A DNA stretch of 64,000 bases from Paraburkholderia phenazinium (GCF_900141745.1 NZ_FSRM01000002.1:1736001-1800000); one strand, 5' to 3'. Counted from the stretch's first letter, positions 26,723 to 35,930 are shown. Translations and numbers: made by a program. Notes: generated by a model from the letters alone, not told the origin.

Positions 26723-26993
26723 CGAACTCGTTGTCGATGCGCAAATCGATGAGCTCGAAAGACTCTGCCTCCCTCTCTTTGATAGATGGTGCGAGAGAAA
26801 AAGCGTACTACCACTTGCTTACCTCATGAGTGCGTGGCCGATCATTTCCCTGAGTCGATTGTTACATGCTCTCCGGGCACTTCTACAATATCATCCGCAG
26901 ACGCTAACGCCTGATGAGTATCAAGTTGTCGCGCAGATATTAAGGATGGGTGTCCATAGCGTCGAAGAGGATGCAGAACACCTCGTGGCATGA
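26698..26993 (+). CDS. Hypothetical protein, start uncertain
   Basis: The last ~98 codons before TGA at 26993 look coding: VDTSKIVDELVVDAQIDELE, LCLPLFDRWCERKSVLPLAYLM and LRALLQYHPQTLTPDEYQVV. The frame is open back to ATG 26568, but the first 43 residues are Gly/Cys-rich and overlap the MFS remnant in another frame, so the true start is missing or was replaced. No ribosome-binding site was found. Small Burkholderia hypothetical proteins of similar style are known to me, without function. Confidence 0.45.
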
Positions 26994-27206
26994 CGACCCA
27001 TTCGATAAAATTTGCACTACTGCATTGAGATATCAAGCTGCGCGAAATTGAATCCGTAGTTCGGTCCTTCGAGCGGTCGGACGTCTGGCGTGCGGTTTGC
27101 GGAAAGTTCCAGGACCGGGGAAGCAGTGACATAGCAGAGATTGATGATAAATATAGGATTCCATATAAATATCAATGACAGAGTTGGATTCTAGGATACG
27201 CGATAC

Positions 27207-27265
27207 GACGCTCTGATAAGCATGCGATCTGACACGCTCGTAGAATTTGTTCATAGGATTTGCTG
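27207..27265 (+). promoter_or_regulatory. Repeated upstream element before the second DUF1636 gene
   Basis: GACGCTCTGATAAGC (27207-27221), then CGTAGAATTTGTTCATAGGATTTG. The same architecture as 13884-13940, and the sequence down to the ribosome-binding site is also similar (TTCCTCGAAA ... GGAGAC). Confidence 0.55.
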
Positions 27266-27342
27266 TCCCAGGTTGTTTAAAGACGGTTCATAAAACTCGG
27301 GACAGTTCCTTCCTCGAAAAGATAGAGCCAGGAGACGGCGTC

Positions 27343-27765
27343 ATGTTAGCCACACGCGAGAGCCAGGAACAATCTCAGGTCGTTAGTCAGGATATGAGCG
27401 AGAGGGCGCGGTCGAATACCGTCGCAATCTGCCGAACCTGCCCTAGGGACCAGCCGCACAGCGGTGCGGTGGGATTGTCCCTGTATAACGAAGTCAAAGA
27501 AAGGTTGACCGGCCAGGGCGTAACCGTAATGATGGTCCATTGCCTCGGCAGTTGTCGGAAGCCCTGTGCCGCTGCGCTTGACGCGCCGGAAAAGCCGCGC
27601 GTCCGCTTGTCGGGTCTGAAGGTTAACGACGCTGCGGATCTGATCAGCGCTGCTCTGGAATACCAACAGACGGCATCAGACGACGTGAGCGTTACGACAC
27701 TGCCGGCGGCGTTGCAGGGACACGTAAGTGCGATCTCGCCGAAGCGAAGAAAAGGTACTGCATAA
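27343..27765 (+). CDS. DUF1636 family thioredoxin-like [2Fe-2S] protein
   Basis: 140 residues from ATG 27343 (AGGAG upstream), although the frame is open to 27247. It keeps all Cys of the paralogue at 14018: VAICRTCPRDQPHSG, MMVHCLGSCRKPCAAAL. The C-terminus SPKRRKGTA is basic in both. It is followed 33 bp later by the DUF1330 gene, so it may be co-transcribed with it. The role is unknown; a small metal-binding electron carrier is the family's structural suggestion. Confidence 0.87.
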   Translation: MLATRESQEQSQVVSQDMSERARSNTVAICRTCPRDQPHSGAVGLSLYNEVKERLTGQGVTVMMVHCLGSCRKPCAAALDAPEKPRVRLSGLKVNDAADLISAALEYQQTASDDVSVTTLPAALQGHVSAISPKRRKGTA

Positions 27766-27798
27766 AAGCGGCTTTCCTCTTGGAAGAAGGAGATTTAA

Positions 27799-28092
27799 AT
27801 GAGCAAGGGATATTGGGTGTCGGCTTATCGTGAAACGAAGGACCAGGCCAGGCTGGCGACGTACGCCCAATTGGCGGTACCCGCTGTGGAGGCTGCCGGC
27901 GGCAGAGTGATCGCACGTGGAGTGGCTGACGAAGTCCGTGAGCACGGTTTGAAGGAGCGAACCGTTGTGATTGAGTTTCCGTCCTATGAGCAGGCCGTTG
28001 CCGCATACGAAAGCGACGCGTACCGGAAGGCGCTTGAAGCCTTGGGCGACGCCGTCGTGCGCGATTTCCGGATCATTCGCGGCGTGGAATGA
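27799..28092 (+). CDS. DUF1330 domain protein
   Basis: 97 residues. Ferredoxin-like (dimeric alpha-beta barrel) family: KGYWVSAYRE ... YAQLAVPAVEAAGGRVIARG ... TVVIEFPSYEQAVAAYES. GAAGGAGA lies 7 bases upstream. Cytoplasmic; function unknown, often found next to catabolic genes. It is convergent with the LysR gene at 28131. Confidence 0.92.
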   Translation: MSKGYWVSAYRETKDQARLATYAQLAVPAVEAAGGRVIARGVADEVREHGLKERTVVIEFPSYEQAVAAYESDAYRKALEALGDAVVRDFRIIRGVE

Positions 28093-28130
28093 CGTGCAGG
28101 GCGCGGTGAATGGCGAACTGTGTCTTGACT

Positions 28131-29060
28131 TCAGCACCTCAGGACAATCGCATCACCTCGGCTTTCATGGTTTATTGGCTCTCGCAGCAGTTCGATAAAT
28201 GCTCGCAATGCCGCTGATACATTACGCCGATCCGGATAGTACAGACACAAGCTGGCTGAACTGACGGTCCAGTCCTTTAGCACAGCTACGAGCCGCCCCG
28301 TCGCGAGTTCATCCGCTACGGGGGCTTCCCACAGATACGCGACGCCCGCACCTGCAATCGCAGCATCACGCATCAGCGTGGGCTCGTCTAGCGTCAGATT
28401 TCCTGGTACGTCGAGCGAGAGTTTCTCGCCCCGTCGCTCGAACTCCCAACGGGACAGCTTGCCGCTTGGCCAGCGCGCTCGTATGCATTGATGCGACATC
28501 AGATCCTTTGGCGTGCGCGGCTTCTTGCGTTGCGCAAAATATGATGGCGAGCCGACGACGGAAAATTTCAATGCACCGCCAAACGGCACAGCGATCATGT
28601 CGCGTGGCACATCATCTGCGGCACGGATGCCAGCATCAAAGCCTCTACCTACGATATCGACGAAGTGCGCTTCCGTGGCGATGTCGACGCTCATCGCGGG
28701 GAACCGGCGCAGATATTCCAGCACGACTGGAACGAGGATAGCGCGCGCAGCCCCAACCGCGCAGTTCAGTCGCAAGGTGCCTGTCGGCATTGCACGATGA
28801 TTGTTGACGGCGGCCATCGCCTGCTGGATTTCGGACAGGGCGGGACCGACGGTTGCGATGAACTGCTTGCCAGGTTCCGTGAGCGCGACGCTGCGGGTCG
28901 TCCGGTTGAATATCCGCACACCCAGCCGATTTTCGAGTTGCACGATCGCACGGCTCAACGCTGTCGACGACATGCCTAGTTCACGTGCCGCCGCACGAAA
29001 GCCACCGAGCCGCGCGACGGCGAGCACGACTTCCAGTTCGATCAAGCCTGATTTGAGCAT
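28131..29060 (-). CDS. LysR-family transcriptional regulator
   Basis: 309 residues. N-terminal HTH LEVVLAVARLGGFRAAAREL ... STALSRAIVQLENRLGVRIFNRTTRSVALTE (in parts), then an effector domain with LRLNCAVGAARAILVPVVLEYL. It is divergent from the aldehyde dehydrogenase gene (gap 99 bp), which with the CMD and propeller genes is its likely regulon. Confidence 0.93.
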   Translation of the reverse strand: MLKSGLIELEVVLAVARLGGFRAAARELGMSSTALSRAIVQLENRLGVRIFNRTTRSVALTEPGKQFIATVGPALSEIQQAMAAVNNHRAMPTGTLRLNCAVGAARAILVPVVLEYLRRFPAMSVDIATEAHFVDIVGRGFDAGIRAADDVPRDMIAVPFGGALKFSVVGSPSYFAQRKKPRTPKDLMSHQCIRARWPSGKLSRWEFERRGEKLSLDVPGNLTLDEPTLMRDAAIAGAGVAYLWEAPVADELATGRLVAVLKDWTVSSASLCLYYPDRRNVSAALRAFIELLREPINHESRGDAIVLRC

Positions 29061-29159
29061 TGTCCCGATTTACGGATCAAGTCGTGTAAGTTTATCCCTC
29101 TTATCGGCCCGGATGCAATCGACTACGCTGGGACACGTGACCATTTGATCGAGGCATTC

Positions 29160-30593
29160 ATGTACAGCATTGAACACATCTATATCGACGGCCAGTTTGT
29201 GCAGCCAAATGGTCAGGAGTGGTTCGACCTCCACAACCCTTCGACAGGTGACGTAATCGGCCGGGTGCGTCTTGCCGACGTGCAAGACACGAAAGATGCG
29301 ATAGCCGCCGCGCGCCGTGCATTTCCGGCGTTCGCGCGTACGACCAGAGAGCAGCGTATTGCGTGGCTCAAGCGTCTGTATGAGGCCATGCTCGCGAATG
29401 TCGATCGCCTCGCCGCTGCGACAATCGAGGAATATGGCGCGCCCTCGACGCGTGCAAAGTGGGGAGCACGTTACGCCGCCGAGTCCTTTCTGCACGCTGC
29501 GCAGACGCTGGAGGAGTATTCGTTCACGCGGAGGATTGGGTCGGCGGAAGTGGTGATGGAACCGGTAGGCGTCGCTGCGCTAATTACGCCTTGGAACGCG
29601 AACGCCGGCTTTATCTGCAACAAGCTGGCAACGGCGATTGCCGCGGGCTGCACGGTGGTCATCAAACCAAGCGAAATGAGCGCGCTCCAGACGCAGATTG
29701 TCACCGAAGCCCTGCACGAGGCGGGTCTGCCAGCCGGCGTGTTCAACATTGTGACGGGACGGGGCGACATTGTGGGTTCGGAACTGAGTGTGAACCCGAA
29801 CATCGCGAAGATCTCCTTTACGGGGTCGACTGCGGTCGGCAAATCGATCTTGCGCGCCGGCGCCGACACGATGAAGCGGGTGACGCTTGAACTTGGCGGT
29901 AAGTCGCCGACACTGATTCTTGACGACGCCAATCTCGAGACAGCGGTACCCGTCGCCGTCACTTCCGGATTCCAGAATAGCGGCCAGGCGTGTATTGCGG
30001 GTACACGCATTCTTGTACCTGAGGATCGTCTTCAGGATGTCATCCGGCTGGTGAAGGAAGCCGTGTCAGCGGTAAAGGTCGGTCACTTGAACGATGCCGA
30101 TTCGGCAATCGGACCCATGGTCAGCCAGCGACAATATGAACGGGTGCAGGGATATATCCGGCGCGGTGTCGAAGAAGGCGCGACGCTCGTAATTGGCGGA
30201 GAAGGTCATCCGGACGGGCTGGCCGGCTACTATGTAAAACCCACGGTGTTCGCGAACGTGACGAACGGCATGAGCATTGCGCGTGAAGAAATTTTCGGGC
30301 CAGTGCTGTGCATTCTCACCTATCGCAGTGAGGAAGAAGCGATCGAGATCGCGAACGACACTGTCTACGGGTTGCACGCGTACGTGATTTCAGCGGACAT
30401 CGAACGGGCCCGTGCTGTGGCGTCCAGGCTCGAAGCCGGCCGCGTGAGCATAAACGGCGCGCCACATGAACCGCTCGCACCTTTCGGCGGTTACAAGCAA
30501 TCCGGCATCGGTCGGGAATACGGGACATTCGGGCTCGAGGCGTTTCTTGAGACGAAGGCCGTTCTCGGTGCAATCGTATTGGAGCCGCAATGA
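29160..30593 (+). CDS. NAD(P)-dependent aldehyde dehydrogenase
   Basis: 477 residues from ATG 29160 (GAGG upstream; the frame opens at 29145). All catalytic residues of the ALDH superfamily are visible: Asn146 in ITPWNA, Lys169 in KPSE, Glu244 in LELGGKSP and Cys278 in NSGQACIAG. The cofactor loop is FTGSTAVGK. It oxidises an aldehyde to the acid in the cytoplasm. Its stop overlaps the next start (ATGA at 30590-30593). Controlled probably by the divergent LysR gene. Confidence 0.94.
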   Translation: MYSIEHIYIDGQFVQPNGQEWFDLHNPSTGDVIGRVRLADVQDTKDAIAAARRAFPAFARTTREQRIAWLKRLYEAMLANVDRLAAATIEEYGAPSTRAKWGARYAAESFLHAAQTLEEYSFTRRIGSAEVVMEPVGVAALITPWNANAGFICNKLATAIAAGCTVVIKPSEMSALQTQIVTEALHEAGLPAGVFNIVTGRGDIVGSELSVNPNIAKISFTGSTAVGKSILRAGADTMKRVTLELGGKSPTLILDDANLETAVPVAVTSGFQNSGQACIAGTRILVPEDRLQDVIRLVKEAVSAVKVGHLNDADSAIGPMVSQRQYERVQGYIRRGVEEGATLVIGGEGHPDGLAGYYVKPTVFANVTNGMSIAREEIFGPVLCILTYRSEEEAIEIANDTVYGLHAYVISADIERARAVASRLEAGRVSINGAPHEPLAPFGGYKQSGIGREYGTFGLEAFLETKAVLGAIVLEPQ

Positions 30594-30997
30594 AGGACGC
30601 CATGGAACGGGGTCTTGCCGTATTCGAGCAACTACGTGGTGCTGAGCGAGCGCGGAACATGGCGGACTCGATGACTGATGGGAAATTCGGTGCATCGATG
30701 GCGGCCCTGTCAATAGATTTTGTGTTCGGAAGCGTATGGGCGCGTGAGGGCCTTGATCGTCGTGCACGCTCTCTCGTTACGCTCGGTATTCTGATTGCGC
30801 TACGCCAACGCGACGAACTGAAGAATCATGTTCGCATCGCGTTGACTAACGGTTTGAGCATGGGCGAAATCGAGGAAGTGATGATTCAGGCGTCTGTATA
30901 TGCCGGGTTTCCGGCGGCGCACACTGCCAGCAATGCCGCAGCGGAGGTGCTCGAAGCGCTGGAAATCGAGCGAGGCAGTGCGGTGAATGGGCGATGA
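30590..30997 (+). CDS. Carboxymuconolactone decarboxylase family protein
   Basis: 135 residues, ATGA-coupled to the aldehyde dehydrogenase. CMD fold with RARSLVTLGILIALRQ, then ELKNHVRIALTNGLSMGEIEEV and QASVYAGFPAAHTA, as in PcaC. No CxxC alkylhydroperoxidase motif is seen, so it fits the decarboxylase/isomerase-type branch. Probably acts on a product of the same pathway as the dehydrogenase. Confidence 0.92.
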   Translation: MKDAMERGLAVFEQLRGAERARNMADSMTDGKFGASMAALSIDFVFGSVWAREGLDRRARSLVTLGILIALRQRDELKNHVRIALTNGLSMGEIEEVMIQASVYAGFPAAHTASNAAAEVLEALEIERGSAVNGR

Positions 30998-31088
30998 TAT
31001 TTCCAGTCCAGCGCCACCCCGCGGAAAATACCGTGCTGGTTACGGGAATGCCGGAGGCGCTCAATCGTGCAATCCAATCAGGAAAAAC

Positions 31089-32267
31089 ATGAGAAGCATA
31101 AGCAAAGCCGTGGCAGCGGTGACGCTCGGATTGACAGCAACGCTCACGGCAACTGCGGACGCGACGCCCAAACTTGCCACTGAACAGACGATCGGCCATA
31201 TCGAACCGGTATTCGAGTTCTACGGTGCCATGCCCACCGGTGTAACGAAAGCGCCAGACGGTCGCCTGTTTGTCAACTTTCCACGTTGGGGAGACGACGT
31301 GCCGTTTACCGTCGGCGAGATCGTCGGTAAGCGGATCGTGCCTTATCCGGACGCACAGACGAATCGCGCGGATCCCGCGCATCCTGCCGATAGCCTGATT
31401 AGCGTTCAAAGCGTCGTTGCCGACTCGCAGAACCGGCTGTGGATTCTGGACACGGCGTCGCCGAAATTGGCGGCACCGATCCAGGGCGGCGCCAAACTGG
31501 TCGCCGTCGACCTTGCTACCAACAAGGTGGTCAGGACGATTCTCCTTCCGCCGAACGCGTTGTTGCCGACAACGTACCTGAACGACGTGCGTTTCGATTT
31601 CCGGTTCGGTGCGCAAGGCATTGCCTATGTTACCGACTCGTCGCCGCATGGGCCAGGTGGAATCATTGTTGTGGATCTGGCAAGCGGCGAGGCGTGGCGC
31701 AAACTATCAGGGGACCCTTCGACCAGCGCCGATGCGGCGTTCGTTCCAGTGGTGGAGGGCGAAGAGATGGCAACCGACGGTCCTGACGGAGAACGCCGGC
31801 CGCTACATGGTGCGGCAGATGGCATTGCGTTGTCAGCCGACGGAGCGACGCTGTACTACTCACCGTTGTCCAGCCGCCATCTGTATTCGGTGCCGACTGC
31901 GCTGCTGCGCGATCGCAATGCCAGCCCCGCGGCGGTAGCGGCAGCTGTGCGGGATCTGGGCGAGAAGGGCGCATCCGATGGTCTTGAAGCAGATGCGAGC
32001 GGCGCTATCTATGCCGGCGATTATGAACACGACAGCATTCGCCGGCGGCGTCCAGACGGTGAGTGGCAAACCATTGCACACGATCCGCGCATTCTGTGGC
32101 CGGATACTTTGTCGGTCGGGAACGACGGCTATCTGTACTTCACGGCGAACCAGTTGCCTCGGCAGGCTTCATTTCATCATGGTCACGATTTGCGCAAGAA
32201 GCCTTATACGTTGTTCCGCATCAGGATCGACGCAAAGCCTGTGACGCTCGCTCCGAATCCGGTTTGA
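31089..32267 (+). CDS. Exported major-royal-jelly/SMP-30-type beta-propeller protein
   Basis: 392 residues from ATG 31089 (CAGGAA upstream), preferred over the open frame start at 30987 because a clean signal peptide begins here (ISKAVAAVTLGLTATLTATADA). The body matches the L-dopachrome tautomerase-related/Yellow family: VTKAPDGRLFVNFPRW, NRLWILDTASP, LNDVRFDFRFGAQGIAYVTDSS, GPGGIIVVDLASGE and PDTLSVGNDGYLYFTANQL. Periplasmic. It may be a lactonase-like or binding protein working with the ALDH and CMD genes before it. Confidence 0.88.
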   Translation: MRSISKAVAAVTLGLTATLTATADATPKLATEQTIGHIEPVFEFYGAMPTGVTKAPDGRLFVNFPRWGDDVPFTVGEIVGKRIVPYPDAQTNRADPAHPADSLISVQSVVADSQNRLWILDTASPKLAAPIQGGAKLVAVDLATNKVVRTILLPPNALLPTTYLNDVRFDFRFGAQGIAYVTDSSPHGPGGIIVVDLASGEAWRKLSGDPSTSADAAFVPVVEGEEMATDGPDGERRPLHGAADGIALSADGATLYYSPLSSRHLYSVPTALLRDRNASPAAVAAAVRDLGEKGASDGLEADASGAIYAGDYEHDSIRRRRPDGEWQTIAHDPRILWPDTLSVGNDGYLYFTANQLPRQASFHHGHDLRKKPYTLFRIRIDAKPVTLAPNPV

Positions 32268-32280
32268 ATTCCTCATACGC

Positions 32281-33165
32281 TTAGCATGGGTTACTCATGA
32301 TGCCAACCAGATGCCGCCGAATGATTCCGGTGATATGCCCTTTGCGACTCGGCTCGAGCATTCCAACCCGACGGGAATAGATGCCGTCAGGCACAGGGAA
32401 CACGCGTAGCGCAGGGTCTTTGTGCCAACCGGAATGTGCGAGCATCGGTACGATGGCAACACCCACCCCCTGCCTGACCAGTTCGCTGATCCCCAGAATC
32501 GAGTCTAGCTCCAGAATCTGCCGTGGTCTTGTGCCCACCCGACGCAATAGTCGCTCTATCTGCGCGCCGGTTGCCGTAGCCCTGTCATAGCGAATGAACG
32601 GGGATGTTTCCAACAGGCTATCAAAGTCGTCCTTGCGACGGATCTGTCCACGATTTGCAAGCAGGACGAGTGGCTCATCATACAAGTGAGTCCATCCGAT
32701 ACCGCGAAAGGGCCGGCGACTGTCTTCAATAACAACCGCGGCGTCCAGCTCGCCCGACCCTACCCGAACGATCAGATCGCTCGATCGTCCGGTCGCCAAA
32801 GTAACCTCGAGTGCGGGATGAACCTGCGCAACCTCGACCAGGCATTTCGAAAGCAACCCCATCCCGGAGACGATCGCGCCTATCGAAACGTGCCCGGCAA
32901 CATTGTTTTCAGTTTTGTCGCCTGCAACGATCCCTTCATAGTCGGCCAGCAACTGCCTGACTTGCGGAAGCAACTGGTAAGCCTCTGGGCGCAGCGTGAT
33001 TGAGCGCTTCTCCCGACTGAACAAAGGCCGGCCGAGTTCGCTCTCCAGTGCACGCATCTGCTGGCCGACAGCGGCGTGCGTCAGCGCGACACGTTCAGCC
33101 GCGGCAGCGAAGCTTCCATGTTCGGCAATCGCAACGAAGGTTCTGAGGAACCTCAATGTGCTCAT
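32281..33165 (-). CDS. LysR-family transcriptional regulator
   Basis: 294 residues. HTH: LRFLRTFVAIAEHGSFAAAAE, THAAVGQQMRALESELGRPLFSREKR. Effector domain includes VGSGELDAAVVIEDS. It is convergent with the propeller gene (14 bp apart) and divergent from the hydrolase at 33309. The gap between them holds AATTCAAA ... TTTGAATT (33231-33267), a likely binding site. Confidence 0.93.
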   Translation of the reverse strand: MSTLRFLRTFVAIAEHGSFAAAAERVALTHAAVGQQMRALESELGRPLFSREKRSITLRPEAYQLLPQVRQLLADYEGIVAGDKTENNVAGHVSIGAIVSGMGLLSKCLVEVAQVHPALEVTLATGRSSDLIVRVGSGELDAAVVIEDSRRPFRGIGWTHLYDEPLVLLANRGQIRRKDDFDSLLETSPFIRYDRATATGAQIERLLRRVGTRPRQILELDSILGISELVRQGVGVAIVPMLAHSGWHKDPALRVFPVPDGIYSRRVGMLEPSRKGHITGIIRRHLVGIMSNPC

Positions 33166-33230
33166 GGGTATCTCCCTTCGATCAACGGACTCTGCGTTTT
33201 CAGCAACACCTGATTGGAAAGAAATTGTTT

Positions 33231-33267
33231 AATTCAAATAAAGTAAATTTAGCTTTTTTTTTGAATT
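33231..33267. promoter_or_regulatory. Inverted repeat in the LysR/hydrolase intergenic region
   Basis: AATTCAAA (33231-33238) and TTTGAATT (33260-33267) form a perfect 8-bp inverted repeat around an AT-rich 21-bp centre. The AT content is far above that of the surroundings. A candidate operator and promoter for the hydrolase/substrate-binding-protein pair. Confidence 0.45.
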
Positions 33268-33308
33268 GATCAATACGATACTCTCCGCATCAGCAAAAGG
33301 GAAACGTC

Positions 33309-34190
33309 ATGGATACCTCTGACACAACAAAAACGTCTGCATCGGCATCGCGCTCGGATCGCATGTACAACTTCGGGAACACCACCGTCTATTCGCATAC
33401 GAAGGATCCGCGCTTCGCTTATACCCTTTACGTGCCGAAGAGCATTCTCGATCCTGAGTCTATTATTGACCTCATCGTCGTCGTTCATGGGTCGAACCGC
33501 AGAATGGAGGGCTTCAGAGATCGTTTTTCCGAGTTCGCGGAGTCGCACAACTGTGTCGTTCTGAGTCCTCTGTTTCCCGCCAACGTTTGCGGCGACGACA
33601 ATCGTGACGGGTATAAGCAGCTACGCGAAGGAACGATCCGCTACGACCAGTTGCTGCTGGACATGATCGCCGAGATCGAGAAGAAGTATCAACGCAGATG
33701 GGAGACATTTGGGCTCTTTGGATTTTCGGGCGGTGGCCAGTTTGCCAACCGGTTTTGCCTGCTGCATCCTGGGAGGCTATGGGCCGCATCGATCGGCGCG
33801 CCTGGCTCGGTCACGCTGCTTGATCCGACCCGTGACTGGTGGACTGGCACGCGAGACGTCGAGTCCCATTTCGGGAAAAAGATCGATGTGGAGGCGTTGA
33901 GAAAAGTCCCGATTCACATGGTGGTCGGAAAAGCCGATATCGAGACCTGGGAGATTACCCATCAACCGGACGGCGCGCACTATATGCCCGGCGCGAACGA
34001 CGCGGGCCGTACGCGTCCCGAGAGACTGAAGTCGCTCAAGAACAGCTTTGAGTTGCATGGGATCAACGTTGCGCTGGAAGAAGTCGAGAACGCCACGCAT
34101 CGATCCGCAGAGGTGATTCCGGCAGTCCAGGCATTCTTCGCGCGTGTACTCGCCAGCAAGCGGGGACCTCATCCTGCCTCAATTGCCTGA
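33309..34190 (+). CDS. Alpha/beta hydrolase (polyhydroxybutyrate depolymerase/esterase-like)
   Basis: 293 residues, no signal peptide. Features: LIVVVHGSNRRMEGFRD (oxyanion loop), nucleophile elbow GFSGGGQFANRF (Ser about 139), an Asp in VVGKADIETWE and a His in ENATHRSAEV. This is the esterase/LpqC-like layout. The ABC-type substrate-binding protein gene starts 5 bp after its stop, so the two form an operon, probably controlled by the divergent LysR gene. Confidence 0.85.
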   Translation: MDTSDTTKTSASASRSDRMYNFGNTTVYSHTKDPRFAYTLYVPKSILDPESIIDLIVVVHGSNRRMEGFRDRFSEFAESHNCVVLSPLFPANVCGDDNRDGYKQLREGTIRYDQLLLDMIAEIEKKYQRRWETFGLFGFSGGGQFANRFCLLHPGRLWAASIGAPGSVTLLDPTRDWWTGTRDVESHFGKKIDVEALRKVPIHMVVGKADIETWEITHQPDGAHYMPGANDAGRTRPERLKSLKNSFELHGINVALEEVENATHRSAEVIPAVQAFFARVLASKRGPHPASIA

Positions 34191-34195
34191 TCTTA

Positions 34196-35776
34196 ATGTC
34201 CAGACTGACCACTCTTTGCCGGATTGGGGCCGCCGTCGTCGCTATTGTGCTTCCCGTCTTCGCGAAAGCGGAAACGCAGCGCACGCTTTCGTCGACCGCG
34301 ATCGGGACACCTGAAATCCGCGTCGCGGAGGGCACCGACACACCTACCTCGATGCCAGGCAATATCGCACGCAATACCATGACCGACAATGTTCTGGCCA
34401 ACGTTGTCGAGTCGCTGGTAGCGCTACGTGCCGATCTCAGCATTGGCCCGATGCTCGCGGACAGTTGGGACATCTCTTCAGATGCTCGGACCTACACATT
34501 TCATCTCCGGCATGGCGTGGTGTTTCACGACGGCTCGCCATTCACGTCAAGCGCGGTCAAGTGGAGCTTCGACTTCCTGATGAGGCCAGAAAATGGATTC
34601 ATGTGCCGTGGCAACTACGACGGGCATCGAGGTGCCAAGGTCGTCGGCGTGCGGACGCCCGATGCCTATACCGTGGTGTTCGAACTGGACAGAGCGAACG
34701 AACTGTTCCTCAAAGACATGGTCGACACGCACTGTCAGTTGGCAATCCTTAGCCCATCAAGCGTCGACAGCTCCGGTCATTGGCTTCGCCCCGTCGCAAC
34801 AGGTCCGTACATATTTGCGGACTGGAGACACGGACAGTACATTCTGCTGAAGCGATTTGCGCAATATCGCCCGAGAGGCGAACCGCCGAGTGGTCTTGCG
34901 GGCGCGAAGGTCGCGTACGACGACGCTCGATTTGTCGTCATCCCGGACGAGGCGGCACAAAAGGTTGCGGTCGTCGCCGGGCAGGTCGACATGATGTCGG
35001 TGAGCGGAGACGGGCTCGTCGGGAGCGACCCCAGATGGCGTGTCATCGTGGGCCCCAGTGCCGATCCCGTCGAGTTACTGATGCAAAGCCAGGACCCAAC
35101 GCTTGCAGACGCGCGGGTTCGTCGTGCAATCGCGCTTGCACTGGATCTTCCCGCCATTGTGAATGCCGTTACCGATGGTCGTGCGCACTACAGTCCATCA
35201 CTGGTACCGGAGACGAGTGGTGTGTTCGGGCCCGGCGACCGGGTCGGGTTCTCGCAAAATATTGGGGAAGCGAAGCGTTTGCTTGCAGAGGCGGGCTATC
35301 ACGGACAGACGTTGAAGATCGAGACGAATCATCGCTTTCCGTTTATGTTTTCACTGGCGGTTTACGTTCAGTCACTGCTGAGAAAAGCAGGCATCTCGAC
35401 AGAACTCGACGTGGTCGACTGGGGCAAGCAGGTTGCCGATTTTCGTGCCGGACATTTTCAGATCATGTCGTTCGCTTACTCGGCAAGAACCGACCCGGCG
35501 ATGATGTTCAGCGATATATTGGGGGACAAAGCCAAGACGCCGATGGCACAGTGGAACAATCCAGAAGCACTCAAGCTTCTGCAGAGCCTGCGCGGCGTGA
35601 CTGATGCGTCTGCGCGCGGACAGACGTTTGAGCAGTTGCATAAAATGATGATCGCCGATGTACCGATGATCGTTTTGTACGACACGCCGGACCTGCGAAT
35701 CGTCAGCAATCGACTTGAAGGCGTCACGTCGTGGCCGATGCGCCGTACACGCGTCTTCAACGTCGTCAAACATTGA
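34196..35776 (+). CDS. ABC transporter substrate-binding protein, family 5 (peptide/opine type)
   Basis: 526 residues. Signal peptide (to about FAKAETQ) and the SBP_bac_5 fold: DNVLANVVESLVAL, LADSWDISSDARTYTFHLRHGVVFHDG, FTSSAVKWSFDF, ATGPYIFADWRHGQYILLKR, VRRAIALALDLPAIVNAV and a C-terminal PMIVLYDTPDL. It captures an organic solute in the periplasm for an inner-membrane ABC importer. No permease or ATPase gene is near, so it is an orphan and must borrow one encoded elsewhere or act as a sensor. Confidence 0.92.
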   Translation: MSRLTTLCRIGAAVVAIVLPVFAKAETQRTLSSTAIGTPEIRVAEGTDTPTSMPGNIARNTMTDNVLANVVESLVALRADLSIGPMLADSWDISSDARTYTFHLRHGVVFHDGSPFTSSAVKWSFDFLMRPENGFMCRGNYDGHRGAKVVGVRTPDAYTVVFELDRANELFLKDMVDTHCQLAILSPSSVDSSGHWLRPVATGPYIFADWRHGQYILLKRFAQYRPRGEPPSGLAGAKVAYDDARFVVIPDEAAQKVAVVAGQVDMMSVSGDGLVGSDPRWRVIVGPSADPVELLMQSQDPTLADARVRRAIALALDLPAIVNAVTDGRAHYSPSLVPETSGVFGPGDRVGFSQNIGEAKRLLAEAGYHGQTLKIETNHRFPFMFSLAVYVQSLLRKAGISTELDVVDWGKQVADFRAGHFQIMSFAYSARTDPAMMFSDILGDKAKTPMAQWNNPEALKLLQSLRGVTDASARGQTFEQLHKMMIADVPMIVLYDTPDLRIVSNRLEGVTSWPMRRTRVFNVVKH

Positions 35777-35874
35777 GTACGCATCTGCCGGCGCACCTTC
35801 CCGCTTAAACAGGTGCGAGACCTTCTTGCATTGCCGTTAGCACACCGACGCAAAGGAAAGCGGGCCCTACGCAT

Positions 35875-35893
35875 CCAGGCCTTCGAGGCCTGG
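35875..35893. terminator. Hairpin between convergent genes
   Basis: CCAGGCC-ttcga-GGCCTGG is a perfect 7-bp hairpin. GAAAGT-gtgagt-ACTTTC follows at 35895-35912. It lies between the substrate-binding-protein gene (plus) and a DUF4148 gene (minus). No T run, so termination is uncertain. Confidence 0.4.
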
Positions 35894-35930
35894 GAAAGTG
35901 TGAGTACTTTCAGGCCGGACGGCAGGTCGC

